From contig CAKPHU010000002.1 of NCBI GenBank assembly GCA_934162125.1, positions 124,001 through 188,000 on the forward strand: 64,000 bases of DNA. Direction: 5' to 3'. Source of the stretch: an uncultured Bacilli bacterium (GTDB taxonomy: Bacteria; Bacillota_I; Bacilli_A; RF39; UBA660). This document shows positions 42,678 through 51,222 of the stretch, piece after piece. The notes beneath the pieces are model-generated. The model searched no databases, was not told where the DNA came from, and was given only the letters and a program-made list of their open reading frames with translations. A program made the translations under genes and the position numbers. Position 1 is the first letter of the stretch, and the number at the start of each line of letters is the position of its first letter.

Positions 42678-42983
42678 TTAACACTTCCTTTTTGCAACTT
42701 GTAAATAATTTATAATACTATATATTAAATAAATTACTTGATATAGGGGAATAAACCAAAATAATTCAACTGTATATAATATACATATAATTATACCACT
42801 AAAAAAAGCTTCAAATCCATACATTAAATCGCCATTACTCATTGCAGGCATAGCCCAACCTGAATCAATACCATGAAAAAAGAAATATATAGACAAAATA
42901 ATCCAGAATACATAATATAATAGACTGATTAAAAAAATAAATTTTAAAATTGATATTCTTTTATTATTTTTTATTTTCTCCAT
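42678..42983 (-). CDS. Small membrane protein, unknown function
   Basis: 101 residues from the ATG at 42983. A basic start (MEKIKNNKRISI) is followed by three predicted membrane helices (about 13-35, 50-75, 76-95) and a basic tail (QVAKRKC). No family recognised. Its last codons contain the ribosome site of the rbgA remnant, so it may once have been the direct upstream neighbour of rbgA. It lies between remnants B and C, together with the RhuM gene. Confidence 0.6.
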   Translation of the reverse strand: MEKIKNNKRISILKFIFLISLLYYVFWIILSIYFFFHGIDSGWAMPAMSNGDLMYGFEAFFSGIIICILYTVELFWFIPLYQVIYLIYSIINYLQVAKRKC

Positions 42984-43040
42984 AATTCTTCCAAACACTC
43001 CTTCTTCATTACCTCATATAAAAGTTTTTTATAAAATATA

Positions 43041-44045
43041 TTACTTATTATCTTTATTTTCTTCTAAATATTTTTGATAAAATTCATCCATTGAAGAAAT
43101 ATATTTTTGATCTTGTATAACTCTAAATTTTTCATACTCTTTTTCAGCTTTTTCTACTGCTTCTTTATGAGATATACTGCCACTATTATTTAATACTTCT
43201 TTTCTTCTAAATTTTAATAAATCATCAGTTGCATCTATCCAATCCTTCATTGTCATCACATGTCTTTGTTTTGCCTCATCCTCTGCAAATACCAAAAATA
43301 AATTTGTTAAATCCTTCAAATTATTCATTTCTTCTTTGCTTAAATAATTCTTTGCAATAACTACATCATATTTATATATTAAACCATCAGGAGAATTTTT
43401 CCAATTAGTTAGTCCCATATGCTCTTTATCTGAGTTTGCTCTACTATATATTAATTCAGCAGCAGTATGTCCACTTATAGCATAATGCAATTTATTTTGA
43501 ACAATTTTAAAAAAAGTATAAGCCGCTTCTGACTCTGGATTATAATCAGTTGCTGTTGCAATAAATAAATCAGTAATTTTTTGATATGCCATTCTTTCGC
43601 TAACTCTAATTGTTTTGATGCGTTCTAATAATTCATCAAAATATTTTGTATCATATTTATTTCCATTTATAAAACGTTCATCATTTAAAGCAAAACCCTT
43701 AGTCATATATTCTTTTAATATTTTAGTTGCCCATATTCTAAACTCTGTTGCTTTTTTAGAATTAATTCTGTATCCTACTGCAATTATGGCATCTAAACTA
43801 TAAATAGTTGTGTTATAGTTTTTTCCATCATCAGCAGTTAACGAGCATTTCTCGGTAACTGATTTTTTATCTAATTCATTATCTTCAAATATATGTTTCA
43901 AATGTAAACCTATATTATCTGTAGAACATTCAAAAACTTTTGACATTCCTTTTTGTGATAACCATAAAGTTTCATCTTTATAAATAGCATCTACTATAAT
44001 ATTGCCTTCACTATTTTTATATATAATTAATTTATTATCTTCCAT
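43041..44045 (-). CDS. RhuM-family protein
   Basis: 334 residues of the virulence RhuM family (first seen in a Salmonella pathogenicity island). Family segments visible are LWLSQKGMSKVFECSTDNIGLHL, the LTADDGKNYNTTIYSLDAIIAVGYRINS stretch, FRIWATKILKEYMTKGFALNDERF, and the C-terminal part with LTNLFLVFAEDEAKQR. The family has a DNA-binding-like N-terminus and occurs in mobile and defence islands. Its activity is unproved. Start ATG 44045 has GGAG upstream; a longer frame from 44084 merges with the rbgA remnant and is rejected. Confidence 0.85.
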   Translation of the reverse strand: MEDNKLIIYKNSEGNIIVDAIYKDETLWLSQKGMSKVFECSTDNIGLHLKHIFEDNELDKKSVTEKCSLTADDGKNYNTTIYSLDAIIAVGYRINSKKATEFRIWATKILKEYMTKGFALNDERFINGNKYDTKYFDELLERIKTIRVSERMAYQKITDLFIATATDYNPESEAAYTFFKIVQNKLHYAISGHTAAELIYSRANSDKEHMGLTNWKNSPDGLIYKYDVVIAKNYLSKEEMNNLKDLTNLFLVFAEDEAKQRHVMTMKDWIDATDDLLKFRRKEVLNNSGSISHKEAVEKAEKEYEKFRVIQDQKYISSMDEFYQKYLEENKDNK

Positions 44046-44081
44046 TAATAATCTCCTTTCCTTTAGCTTTTCATAACTCTC

Positions 44082-44153
44082 CACATATCAGTTAATTCCG
44101 ACTGATGGAATTTTTTTAACTATCATCTCTTTTCTTTTTTAATACATGTCCAT
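44082..44153 (-). pseudogene. Remnant copy C of the rbgA 5' end
   Basis: Starts MDMY, then a TAA at codon 5 and KKRKEMIVKK. In the same frame it later reads GIN-stop-Y, where rbgA has SINWY, so homology covers about 25 codons. About 30 bases upstream of the start codon also resemble the rbgA upstream region (CTTTTTTATAA on the plus strand). It is more decayed than copy B, which suggests an older insertion. Confidence 0.6.
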
Positions 44154-44235
44154 ACTTTTCACTTTCTTTTTTATAAGTCATAATTTATTTTTTTGAATAT
44201 TTTTTCTGGAAAAATATACCTAAAACGAAAAAAAT

Positions 44236-45072
44236 TCAGTTTTTCGTTTTATTTTCTAATTCCTTTTTTTCTTTTTCTAATTCTTTTAAACTCTTTTCAG
44301 GAGTTGGCATATCCTCAGGCATCATTCCACCTATATCAGCAATTGCTTTTCTTACCTTTTTACCAACCTCATAATGTACATCTTTTGCTTCTTTTTCACC
44401 TTGTACATTATCCTTTAAAAGTTTTTGTTTAGTCTGATTTATTCTAAATAAATTAGCAACCAACTCATCCTCATTCATATTATCTAAAATATCTTCTCTA
44501 TAGCGTAATTTTTTTCTTTTAAATATATCATCAGCTGTTTCGCCATTATAAAGTCCATTATATCCAGCATTATGAAATTCAGCCATGTTTTTAACGCCAG
44601 CAGCTGAGGCAACTTTTTGAAGCGTATAGTTACCCTGTTTTGTTAATTTTCTTTGATAAAATCTTTTTTCATCATCTGACAAAGAATCATATTCTTGTTC
44701 AGTTATTTCCTGCTTTCTTGTCTGAATTGCAAAATAAGTTTGTCCTAAAGCAATAACTTCTTTACTCGGATCAGCATTTTGTACTATCAAATAACATATA
44801 TACCTTGATAGTTTATAATCTCTAATAACTTCTTCTTTTCCTTTACCAGTTTTTATTGGCTTGTTGACTTCAACAACCCAATCTTCTTTGCTTGAAACAC
44901 TATTATTTGCTGATAAAATTGCTTTATCTATTACTTTTTGAAAATTTCTCCAATCCTTGTATTCTAATACTTTTTGCAATTCACGTGCATACCAATATTC
45001 ATTTCCGTAATCATCAATATATTTTATATTTTCAAAAGTATTGTCAGAATAAGTATTTCCAATTATCTTCAT
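44236..45072 (-). CDS. DNA damage-inducible protein D (DinD)-like
   Basis: 278 residues. The N-terminal BRO-type domain has YWYARELQKVLEYKDWRNFQ, a region often linked to DNA binding. The middle matches DinD: RDYKLSRYICYLIVQNADPSKEVIALGQTYFAIQTRKQE and AAGVKNMAEFHNAGYNGLYNGE. The C-terminus is charged and helical. E. coli DinD is LexA-regulated and inhibits RecA filaments. No SOS box was seen upstream here. The start is ATG 45072, with GGAGG 5 bases upstream. It is the distal gene of the accessory block next to rbgA remnant C. Confidence 0.85.
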   Translation of the reverse strand: MKIIGNTYSDNTFENIKYIDDYGNEYWYARELQKVLEYKDWRNFQKVIDKAILSANNSVSSKEDWVVEVNKPIKTGKGKEEVIRDYKLSRYICYLIVQNADPSKEVIALGQTYFAIQTRKQEITEQEYDSLSDDEKRFYQRKLTKQGNYTLQKVASAAGVKNMAEFHNAGYNGLYNGETADDIFKRKKLRYREDILDNMNEDELVANLFRINQTKQKLLKDNVQGEKEAKDVHYEVGKKVRKAIADIGGMMPEDMPTPEKSLKELEKEKKELENKTKN

Positions 45073-45257
45073 CATTACCTCCATTTCTATTAATTATATT
45101 AACGTTTTCTCTTTATTCAACTAATCAATATTTTTATAGTCTTTTTAGTAAAAATATAGTAAGTTTATAAAAATAATTTAGTGATTTTTTTATTCATACA
45201 GCTTTAATTATTTTTTCATAACCATTCACTCATCAATCGATATTTATTTTATTCTCA

Positions 45258-45833
45258 TTATTCGTCATTTCCACAATTTTCTTTTATATCTAATTTATAT
45301 AAATTATCATTATCCTTGATTTTTAAAATATCTCTAGGAATTTTATCCAATAATTCATTCGGTAAATTATCATAATGTGGAACAATAATTTTATCATAAT
45401 AATCAAATCCATTATTCATTACTAATAATTCTCCAGTTGTTGTGTCTAGATAATTCTTATTAAATATCATTGCTCCAGCAGATTGTCCAATTATTACACC
45501 ATCATTATCTATAAATTTCTTTATAACTTCATAATTATTAGATTTAATTATAGAATCCATTAAATTTTTAGGTTCTCCACCACTTAAATATAAGGCATCA
45601 TACTTTTCAATATTTAGATCTTGCTTATCTAAATCAATTATTTTAGAATTAATACCATTTTTAGTAAACTCTTCCTTAGCCACATTTGAATTAGTTCTAT
45701 CTTCTGATGCTAGTTTAGCATTTGGAATAATTGCAACATTTTTATTTTTTAAAACACTTATAATATCTTCATAACTATTCATATAATCCCTATATCTAGT
45801 ATCCACCCCATATGATGTTAAATATATGTTCAT
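45258..45833 (-). CDS. Peptidase E-like (family S51) protein
   Basis: 191 residues with the class I glutamine amidotransferase-like fold of peptidase E. YLSGGEPKNLM is followed by the nucleophile elbow IIGQSAGAMIFN (Ser) and a downstream IIVPHYDNLP with the His. S51 enzymes cut Asp-X dipeptides or cyanophycin-like peptides; the substrate is unknown. It is slightly shorter than usual at the C-terminus (ENCGNDE). It stands alone, with long AT-rich gaps on both sides. Confidence 0.78.
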   Translation of the reverse strand: MNIYLTSYGVDTRYRDYMNSYEDIISVLKNKNVAIIPNAKLASEDRTNSNVAKEEFTKNGINSKIIDLDKQDLNIEKYDALYLSGGEPKNLMDSIIKSNNYEVIKKFIDNDGVIIGQSAGAMIFNKNYLDTTTGELLVMNNGFDYYDKIIVPHYDNLPNELLDKIPRDILKIKDNDNLYKLDIKENCGNDE

Positions 45834-46132
45834 ATTTTTCTCCTTTCCTCATCTTTTCCAACAGTTCTTTTTCAAATTTAATCAGAATTTTTAATTATAT
45901 TTCATTCACTAAATGCACTTTATCTCACTTTATAATATATCCGCAATTACATATCATAGTAAATGTCCATTCATATAGCCATTACTTTTTCATACATTTT
46001 ACTATAAATCCTACACTTATATTTTTTACATTTTTTTCAAATTACCCACATTTTTTGAAGAGTATTATTTTAATTATGATTACACCATCACACATTGCTA
46101 ATGCATTTAGCCATTATAATTCACATTATTTC
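45834..46132. other. AT-rich intergenic stretch, no feature seen
   Basis: About 300 bases between the peptidase E gene and the DUF5680 gene. No good ribosome site, codon pattern or hairpin with a T run was found. Confidence 0.5.
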
Positions 46133-46594
46133 TTATTTTATTAACCCACCACTACACTTTAATTCATATATTTTTTTATCCTTCTTATATATTGTCTCAA
46201 TGCCATCAAAACAGTTAATATCACCATTTACTTCAAAAGTATATTTATATTCACCATTAACAAATTCTTTTGGTCCTCTTACAGGAATTACTCTTCCATC
46301 TTCTCCAACACGCATTAATGCAGGACGTAGAGCATTATCCATTGCTTCTTCTCCCAAAGTTTCATCCAAAGTAACACCATAATAATTCATAGCCCAATAA
46401 GTTTGATTATCTACATAAACAACCTCTTCACCAATAAATCTAGTTCCACCAAAGTAAGTATCATGATAAATCATATTACCCTTTTTATATTCATAATCTT
46501 TAGAGTTTAATCGTGTATTTAATATTCTTTCAGCTGAACTATTAGCATACGTTTGCTTTTTAGCTTCAATTAAAAATTTTTCTATATCCGTCAT
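46133..46594 (-). CDS. DUF5680-domain protein
   Basis: 153 residues matching the DUF5680 domain often found fused to Xre-type regulators. Visible segments are IEKFLIEAKKQTYAN, YKKGNMIYHDTYFGGTRFIGEE and NQTYWAMNYYGVTLDE. The helix-turn-helix part is absent, so this is the stand-alone form. Function unknown. The start at 46594 has AGGAG upstream. It has no co-directional partner close by. Confidence 0.75.
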   Translation of the reverse strand: MTDIEKFLIEAKKQTYANSSAERILNTRLNSKDYEYKKGNMIYHDTYFGGTRFIGEEVVYVDNQTYWAMNYYGVTLDETLGEEAMDNALRPALMRVGEDGRVIPVRGPKEFVNGEYKYTFEVNGDINCFDGIETIYKKDKKIYELKCSGGLIK

Positions 46595-46758
46595 TTAAAA
46601 TTTCTCCTGTTCCAATAATTTTCCATACACCTATCATATCATATTTTTTCAAACTATTATATCGAACAGATTGGAAAATATTGAAAAGAATTTAAAACGC
46701 AAAGACATCAAAACATCATCCATTAAATTACAATCAACAAAAATTTTTTTCATAATAA

Positions 46759-46795
46759 AAGACATCACTGAACAATCAATGAAGTCTTTTTCACT
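46759..46795. terminator. Terminator after the queuosine-salvage gene
   Basis: AAAGACATCACTGA and TCAATGAAGTCTTT form a 14-bp stem with two mismatches around a four-base loop, with T runs on both sides. Confidence 0.75.
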
Positions 46796-46819
46796 TTTCA
46801 AATTCTACTCTAAGAATCA

Positions 46820-47749
46820 CTAATAGTTTTTATTTCTACATAAATGATATGGCTTTGCTACAGCTTTCACTTTCTTAGATGCTAAAAACAAATAATCATT
46901 TACATCAATAGAACAAATTCTCTTCAACTTAGAAGTGATATAACTAATGACAGCTATCATATTAGCTCTTATTTCCACCTCGTATTTAGAATTTATATCT
47001 ATCAATTTCCTATTATCTACAAGCTGTGATAACTCTAGATTATACTCTAATATTCCTAAAGCCCTTAATGTTTGTGGTATCTTATAATCTGCACAACCAA
47101 CTAAATGACTATAATCAACCTTAATACCTTCAAGAAGTTCTCTAATATGTAAAATATCAGAAGTCAATAATTGAGCCAACTTATAAAAATATATCTTTTT
47201 ACCATCATAATCTCTTACATCAGTAAAAGAAGAAAAATTATTAATGATAATATCAAACAACTCCACATCACTACTAACATTTTCAATATAGCTATAAAAA
47301 TTGCCATTCATCTTCTCTTTAACAACATTAGATATTGAAACTACTGTATCATATCTTTCTCTTAGAAAAGGAATATCAACGTTACCATTTAAGATATTAG
47401 AAAACTCTTCAAAAGAGACATTAGAAAAGTCAACCTTCTCCATCTTCTTCACATAATTTAATAAAGCATAAAGTAAAGCATCTGACCCATCCTTTTTGCC
47501 TTCATTTGTATCTATTGTCCATTTAGGTTCTCCCCAAAAGCAATAATCAATTGAGTCAAATAATAACATAAAGTTAATTAACTTATCAATTTTCATATCT
47601 AATAAACCATAAGGATTACTACTTAACCAAAACTTTACCTCTCCACAATCAATAATTTTAATATATTCATCCAACTTATCATAATTAATTGTTACATACT
47701 GACTATTTTCACTAACATAATCACAAGACATTCTTATTTTTTCTAACAT
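46820..47749 (-). CDS. Queuosine salvage protein (Q-nucleoside/nucleotide glycosylase family)
   Basis: 309 residues matching the Q_salvage (former DUF2419) family. Signature segments are WLSSNPYGLLDMKIDKLINFMLLFDSIDYCFWGEPKWTI in short pieces, a DGSDALLYALLNYV stretch, FLRERYD and the C-terminal LRALGILEYN, VEIRANMIAVI and PYHLCR. Characterised members release queuine from queuosine 5'-phosphate so that the base can be reused for tRNA. This points to scavenging of queuosine, for example in a gut. Start 47749 has AGGA upstream; an in-frame ATG at 47767 lacks one. Confidence 0.85.
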   Translation of the reverse strand: MLEKIRMSCDYVSENSQYVTINYDKLDEYIKIIDCGEVKFWLSSNPYGLLDMKIDKLINFMLLFDSIDYCFWGEPKWTIDTNEGKKDGSDALLYALLNYVKKMEKVDFSNVSFEEFSNILNGNVDIPFLRERYDTVVSISNVVKEKMNGNFYSYIENVSSDVELFDIIINNFSSFTDVRDYDGKKIYFYKLAQLLTSDILHIRELLEGIKVDYSHLVGCADYKIPQTLRALGILEYNLELSQLVDNRKLIDINSKYEVEIRANMIAVISYITSKLKRICSIDVNDYLFLASKKVKAVAKPYHLCRNKNY

Positions 47750-47801
47750 ACTACTTCCTACCTCCATATTAACATATCTTAATAATTTTTAAAATCAAAA
47801 C

Positions 47802-47823
47802 AAAAAAGTAGTAATCACTACTT
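47802..47823 (-). terminator. Intrinsic terminator after the phosphoesterase
   Basis: On the minus strand AAGTAGT, four-base loop, ACTACTT, then a run of T bases; it overlaps the stop codon. Confidence 0.83.
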
Positions 47824-49002
47824 CTTAAACGATAAATCCAAAACCATAACCTCTGCCGTTGTTCCCACACGCATATTAGGTCCATAAACTCCAACTCCAC
47901 TTGTAACGGCACTATACATATTGTCAACCTTTAAAAGTCCATGTGGATTTTTCCAAATAAATTTAATAAATACATTAGAAGGAAACATCTGTCCATTATG
48001 AGTATGACCAGATAAATCTAAATCAACTCCTGCCTTCGCAATCTCCTCTAATTCATATGGTTCATGATCTATCAAAATAATTGGTTTACTCTTATCAAAA
48101 GAAGAAACTAACTCTTCTATTGTTTTTCTCTTTTCAACTTCCATTCCATATTTATGATAATCAATTCTTCCAACTAAATAGAAACTATCATCAATCAACA
48201 AGCTTTCATCTCTAAGCAATTTAACATTAGCTTTCTCTAGAAAACTAGTCATCCTAGGATCATTTAAATTCTTATTTTTCTTCCAAGAAAAAGTAAATCC
48301 AGCTAAAATCTTTTCATCAATATCATGGTTACCATAAACAGCGTAAACTCCATACTTTGTTTTAATCTTCTTAATCTCTTGAATAATTTTATCAGGTTCA
48401 TAAATAGCTTCATAACTATTATCAAATATATCTCCCGCAATTACTACCACATCAGGATCACTCTCATTAATTAATTTTACCATCTTCTTAACGTGACTAA
48501 GACTACTATTGTAACCCAAATGTAAATCAGATACTAAAGCCACTTTCAAATTAGAAAATTTATCAACCTTCTTATCAATCTGTACCTGATAACTATTAAC
48601 TACTATCTTTTTCGCATGAATGACCCCGTAAGTAGAAAAAGTTCCAACCACAAGAAAACATAAAATACCAACTAAAATAAATGCCTTTCTTGCATGAATA
48701 ATCTTCTCATTTATAAGTTTCCATTTCAACAAAATAATTCTAATCAAGTCAAACCCAATAACAAATAATAAAATATATTGCACAACACCTAACCAGTAAT
48801 TTCCAACTATCTTAATACTTCTAAACGGTAAGAAAAATCCTACTATAAATGAACTAGCAAAGAAAATATAAATTCCTACAATTAAATAACGAACCCACCT
48901 TTTCTTAAAAAACTCACTACAACATTCTACCCATCTAATTAACCATCTAACTACATAATAATTAACTAAAATATAAACTGGCGCCAACATTATCGCTATC
49001 AC
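47818..49002 (-). CDS. Membrane-anchored metallophosphoesterase (YkuE/YaeI type)
   Basis: 394 residues. Three or four N-terminal membrane helices (about 1-130) precede a calcineurin-like domain with the metal ligands in VSDLHLGYNS, VIAGDIFDN, VYGNHDID and LSGHTHNGQMFP. The family hydrolyses phosphoesters, in some cases lipid-linked ones (YaeI acts on UDP-diacylglucosamine-like substrates); the substrate is not known. The likely start is GTG 49002 with AGAGGTGG 6 bases upstream, giving a 41-base overlap with the preceding gene and probable translational coupling. Confidence 0.87.
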   Translation of the reverse strand: MIAIMLAPVYILVNYYVVRWLIRWVECCSEFFKKRWVRYLIVGIYIFFASSFIVGFFLPFRSIKIVGNYWLGVVQYILLFVIGFDLIRIILLKWKLINEKIIHARKAFILVGILCFLVVGTFSTYGVIHAKKIVVNSYQVQIDKKVDKFSNLKVALVSDLHLGYNSSLSHVKKMVKLINESDPDVVVIAGDIFDNSYEAIYEPDKIIQEIKKIKTKYGVYAVYGNHDIDEKILAGFTFSWKKNKNLNDPRMTSFLEKANVKLLRDESLLIDDSFYLVGRIDYHKYGMEVEKRKTIEELVSSFDKSKPIILIDHEPYELEEIAKAGVDLDLSGHTHNGQMFPSNVFIKFIWKNPHGLLKVDNMYSAVTSGVGVYGPNMRVGTTAEVMVLDLSFKK

Positions 49003-50647
49003 TATATGCCACCTCTTTTGTATTCACTTTATCTGAAGATATACCATTTCCTGTATTTGGATATCTACCACTATAAATCTTATCAAATATAAAACATCCT
49101 AATAAAACAACACATAACCCATAAGCAATTTTAATATTAAACTTACTAAAGAATCTGTCAAAAAGAGGTGCCAGTAAATACACTCCAGCCATACCACCTA
49201 GTCCAAAGACAATCAATCCTTCAGCACAAACTCTTCCATGAATATTTAAGAAATACCCACTATAATCCCACCAACTAAGTCCAAATCTCATCTCTAAATA
49301 AACAGCTGTAAAATACTCAACCATTCCACATAAAAAGATAATTAAAGAAAACTCCAAAGCTGGTTTCGATCTAAACTTTTTCAATAAAATAATTATAAGT
49401 AAAGCTCCATTACCATATATCGGTAACCATGGCCCATGCAAAACTCCTCTATTCACAAACTCTCCATCAGAAATTAAGTGAAGTAAAACTTCCCAAAGCC
49501 ATCCAATCATTGAAAAAGAGAAAAACATTAAAATCAAACTATAAACTGAATAACTCTTCATATAATTAAAAGATTCAAAATGCTTCTTCTGTTTCTTCTC
49601 TGGCATTGGATAAAGTCTAGTAGGATATACTCTGCCCTTAATCATATCACTATAATAACTAATCTTATATTGATTAAGTAGACTTTTCTCTAATTTTTTT
49701 GCCTTCTTTTCACTATACAAGTTAATACCAAAATAGTTATATAGAAAGCCTCTAAATCCAGGAAGCTTAACCTCTTCTTCCTTCTCCATTAACTGATAAA
49801 CATCGCCATAAGTCTCCTTTAATAACTTATTAGTTGCTTTCTGATACAAATAAGTATCAAATAACTTCTCATATCCTTCATCTTTACTTTTAATATAGTC
49901 TCCTCTAAGTACAGCATAATATTCTGTACAAGTAGTAAGAAAATAACCATTACTAAAAAATACCTGTGTAAGTCCCAATGTAAAAACACCTAAAATATCA
50001 TAACCAATAAAAGAAAGTTCTAATAAAAATGCTTCCCATTTATGACTATCCATCATCTTCCTGGATAAAGAAATTGCTTCTTTTGCTGATAAATCCGGAT
50101 TCTCCGCTACTATAAATGGAACTAAAAAATATTCATATCTTTTAATAAAATAACCAACTATTGTTAGACTCCATAAAAAATAATAAAAACTATATACTAG
50201 CAAAGTCCAAGAAACCTTCATCCATTTTCTTACTTTAAGTAAAAATGTAAATCTATTAATTGGTACTTTCTCGTATATTCTAGCCTCTAATACTACTCTC
50301 CTTGCAATTACTCTATAAACATTCTTTACTAAAGCCCAAAAAGACAAAGTTCCCAAAAAAGCTAAAATTGTCAAAATAATATTCGCAATTTCTCTTGATC
50401 CTATAACTGAACTAATCGTCTTAAGTAAAAAATTAAATATTGTATTAGACGTAAATAAATTAATAATTGTCGCAAGTACACCTCTAGTACCTGTATTAAT
50501 TTCTAAATCTATTCCTGATGCAAAAGCAATTGAACCTGCAAACTCTACTCCAATAAAAGCAGCCATCAAGCATGTAAAAGAAATCAAAAAATAATGACTA
50601 AATAAATTATCTTTTGCCCTTTTCTTTATTTCTTTAAAACTATTCAT
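48962..50647 (-). CDS. DUF975/CmpB-type polytopic membrane protein
   Basis: 561 residues. The first part (about 1-230) resembles DUF975 proteins: FKEIKKRAKDNL, several helices, and KVSWTLLVYSFYYFLWSL. A charged linker follows. The C-terminal part (about 370-530) matches the putative ABC-transporter type IV (CmpB) family with MIGWLWEVLLHLISDGEFVNRG, LHGPWLPIYGNGA and LSWWDYSGYFLNIHGRVC. Two families normally found separately are thus fused. The role is unknown. The start at 50647 has GGTGAG upstream. It overlaps the phosphoesterase gene by 41 bases. Confidence 0.8.
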   Translation of the reverse strand: MNSFKEIKKRAKDNLFSHYFLISFTCLMAAFIGVEFAGSIAFASGIDLEINTGTRGVLATIINLFTSNTIFNFLLKTISSVIGSREIANIILTILAFLGTLSFWALVKNVYRVIARRVVLEARIYEKVPINRFTFLLKVRKWMKVSWTLLVYSFYYFLWSLTIVGYFIKRYEYFLVPFIVAENPDLSAKEAISLSRKMMDSHKWEAFLLELSFIGYDILGVFTLGLTQVFFSNGYFLTTCTEYYAVLRGDYIKSKDEGYEKLFDTYLYQKATNKLLKETYGDVYQLMEKEEEVKLPGFRGFLYNYFGINLYSEKKAKKLEKSLLNQYKISYYSDMIKGRVYPTRLYPMPEKKQKKHFESFNYMKSYSVYSLILMFFSFSMIGWLWEVLLHLISDGEFVNRGVLHGPWLPIYGNGALLIIILLKKFRSKPALEFSLIIFLCGMVEYFTAVYLEMRFGLSWWDYSGYFLNIHGRVCAEGLIVFGLGGMAGVYLLAPLFDRFFSKFNIKIAYGLCVVLLGCFIFDKIYSGRYPNTGNGISSDKVNTKEVAYSDSDNVGASLYFS

Positions 50648-50733
50648 CAACTCACCCAAATCTTTATTAGTAAAAACATTATAGCATAAACATAAAAGAA
50701 GATAAACACCTCTATCTTCTTAAACTTCTTTAT

Positions 50734-51222
50734 CTATTTTATGTCATCTAAAACAAAAGAATTAATATCTTTAACTATTATAAGTCTCTCTTGACACTCC
50801 CCAAGTCTTTCTAAAAAATCTACCTTTTCTCTCTCAAAATCTCTAGTCCACTTATACATATTAGTAAGCATTTTAAAAGATAGCTTATAATTACACTTTT
50901 CAATTCCTAATTTTTGTCTAATAAATCTTTTAAATATGCGAAATCTTCTTACTCTAACTGGAATATCTAGAAAGATAATTTTATCAGCTTTTGAAAGTAA
51001 ATTATCTAAGTTTTTTCTTAACGTTCCTTCAATAATCCAATCTTTCTTCTTATCTATCCTTTTAATAATAGCTTGTTGCTCGCTATTAGTTCTCTTTACA
51101 TTCTTCTCATCATCATGTACTATTGAATCAATTTCATAAACTGGAGTATCTAAAATCTTTCCTAACTTCCTGGCAAAAGTACTCTTTCCACTCCCAACAC
51201 TACCTATTATTAATACCTTCAT
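50734..51222 (-). CDS. P-loop kinase of the topology-modulation (FlaR-like) group
   Basis: 162 residues with Walker A IGSVGSGKSTFARKLG (7-22), EIDSIVHD, the WIIEGTLRKNLDNLLSKADKIIFLDIP stretch in pieces, and an Arg-rich lid (VRVRRFRIFKRFIRQ). It resembles the adenylate-kinase-like 'DNA topology modulation' proteins. The true substrate is unknown and may be a nucleotide or a small molecule. It overlaps the glycosyltransferase gene by 23 bases. Confidence 0.75.
   Translation of the reverse strand: MKVLIIGSVGSGKSTFARKLGKILDTPVYEIDSIVHDDEKNVKRTNSEQQAIIKRIDKKKDWIIEGTLRKNLDNLLSKADKIIFLDIPVRVRRFRIFKRFIRQKLGIEKCNYKLSFKMLTNMYKWTRDFEREKVDFLERLGECQERLIIVKDINSFVLDDIK

Noticed and set aside
45812..46382. 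Plus-strand ORFs of 110 and 95 codons
   Set aside because: Low-complexity Phe/Ile/Ser/His composition of antisense or AT-rich DNA. One overlaps the DUF5680 gene; neither has a convincing ribosome site.
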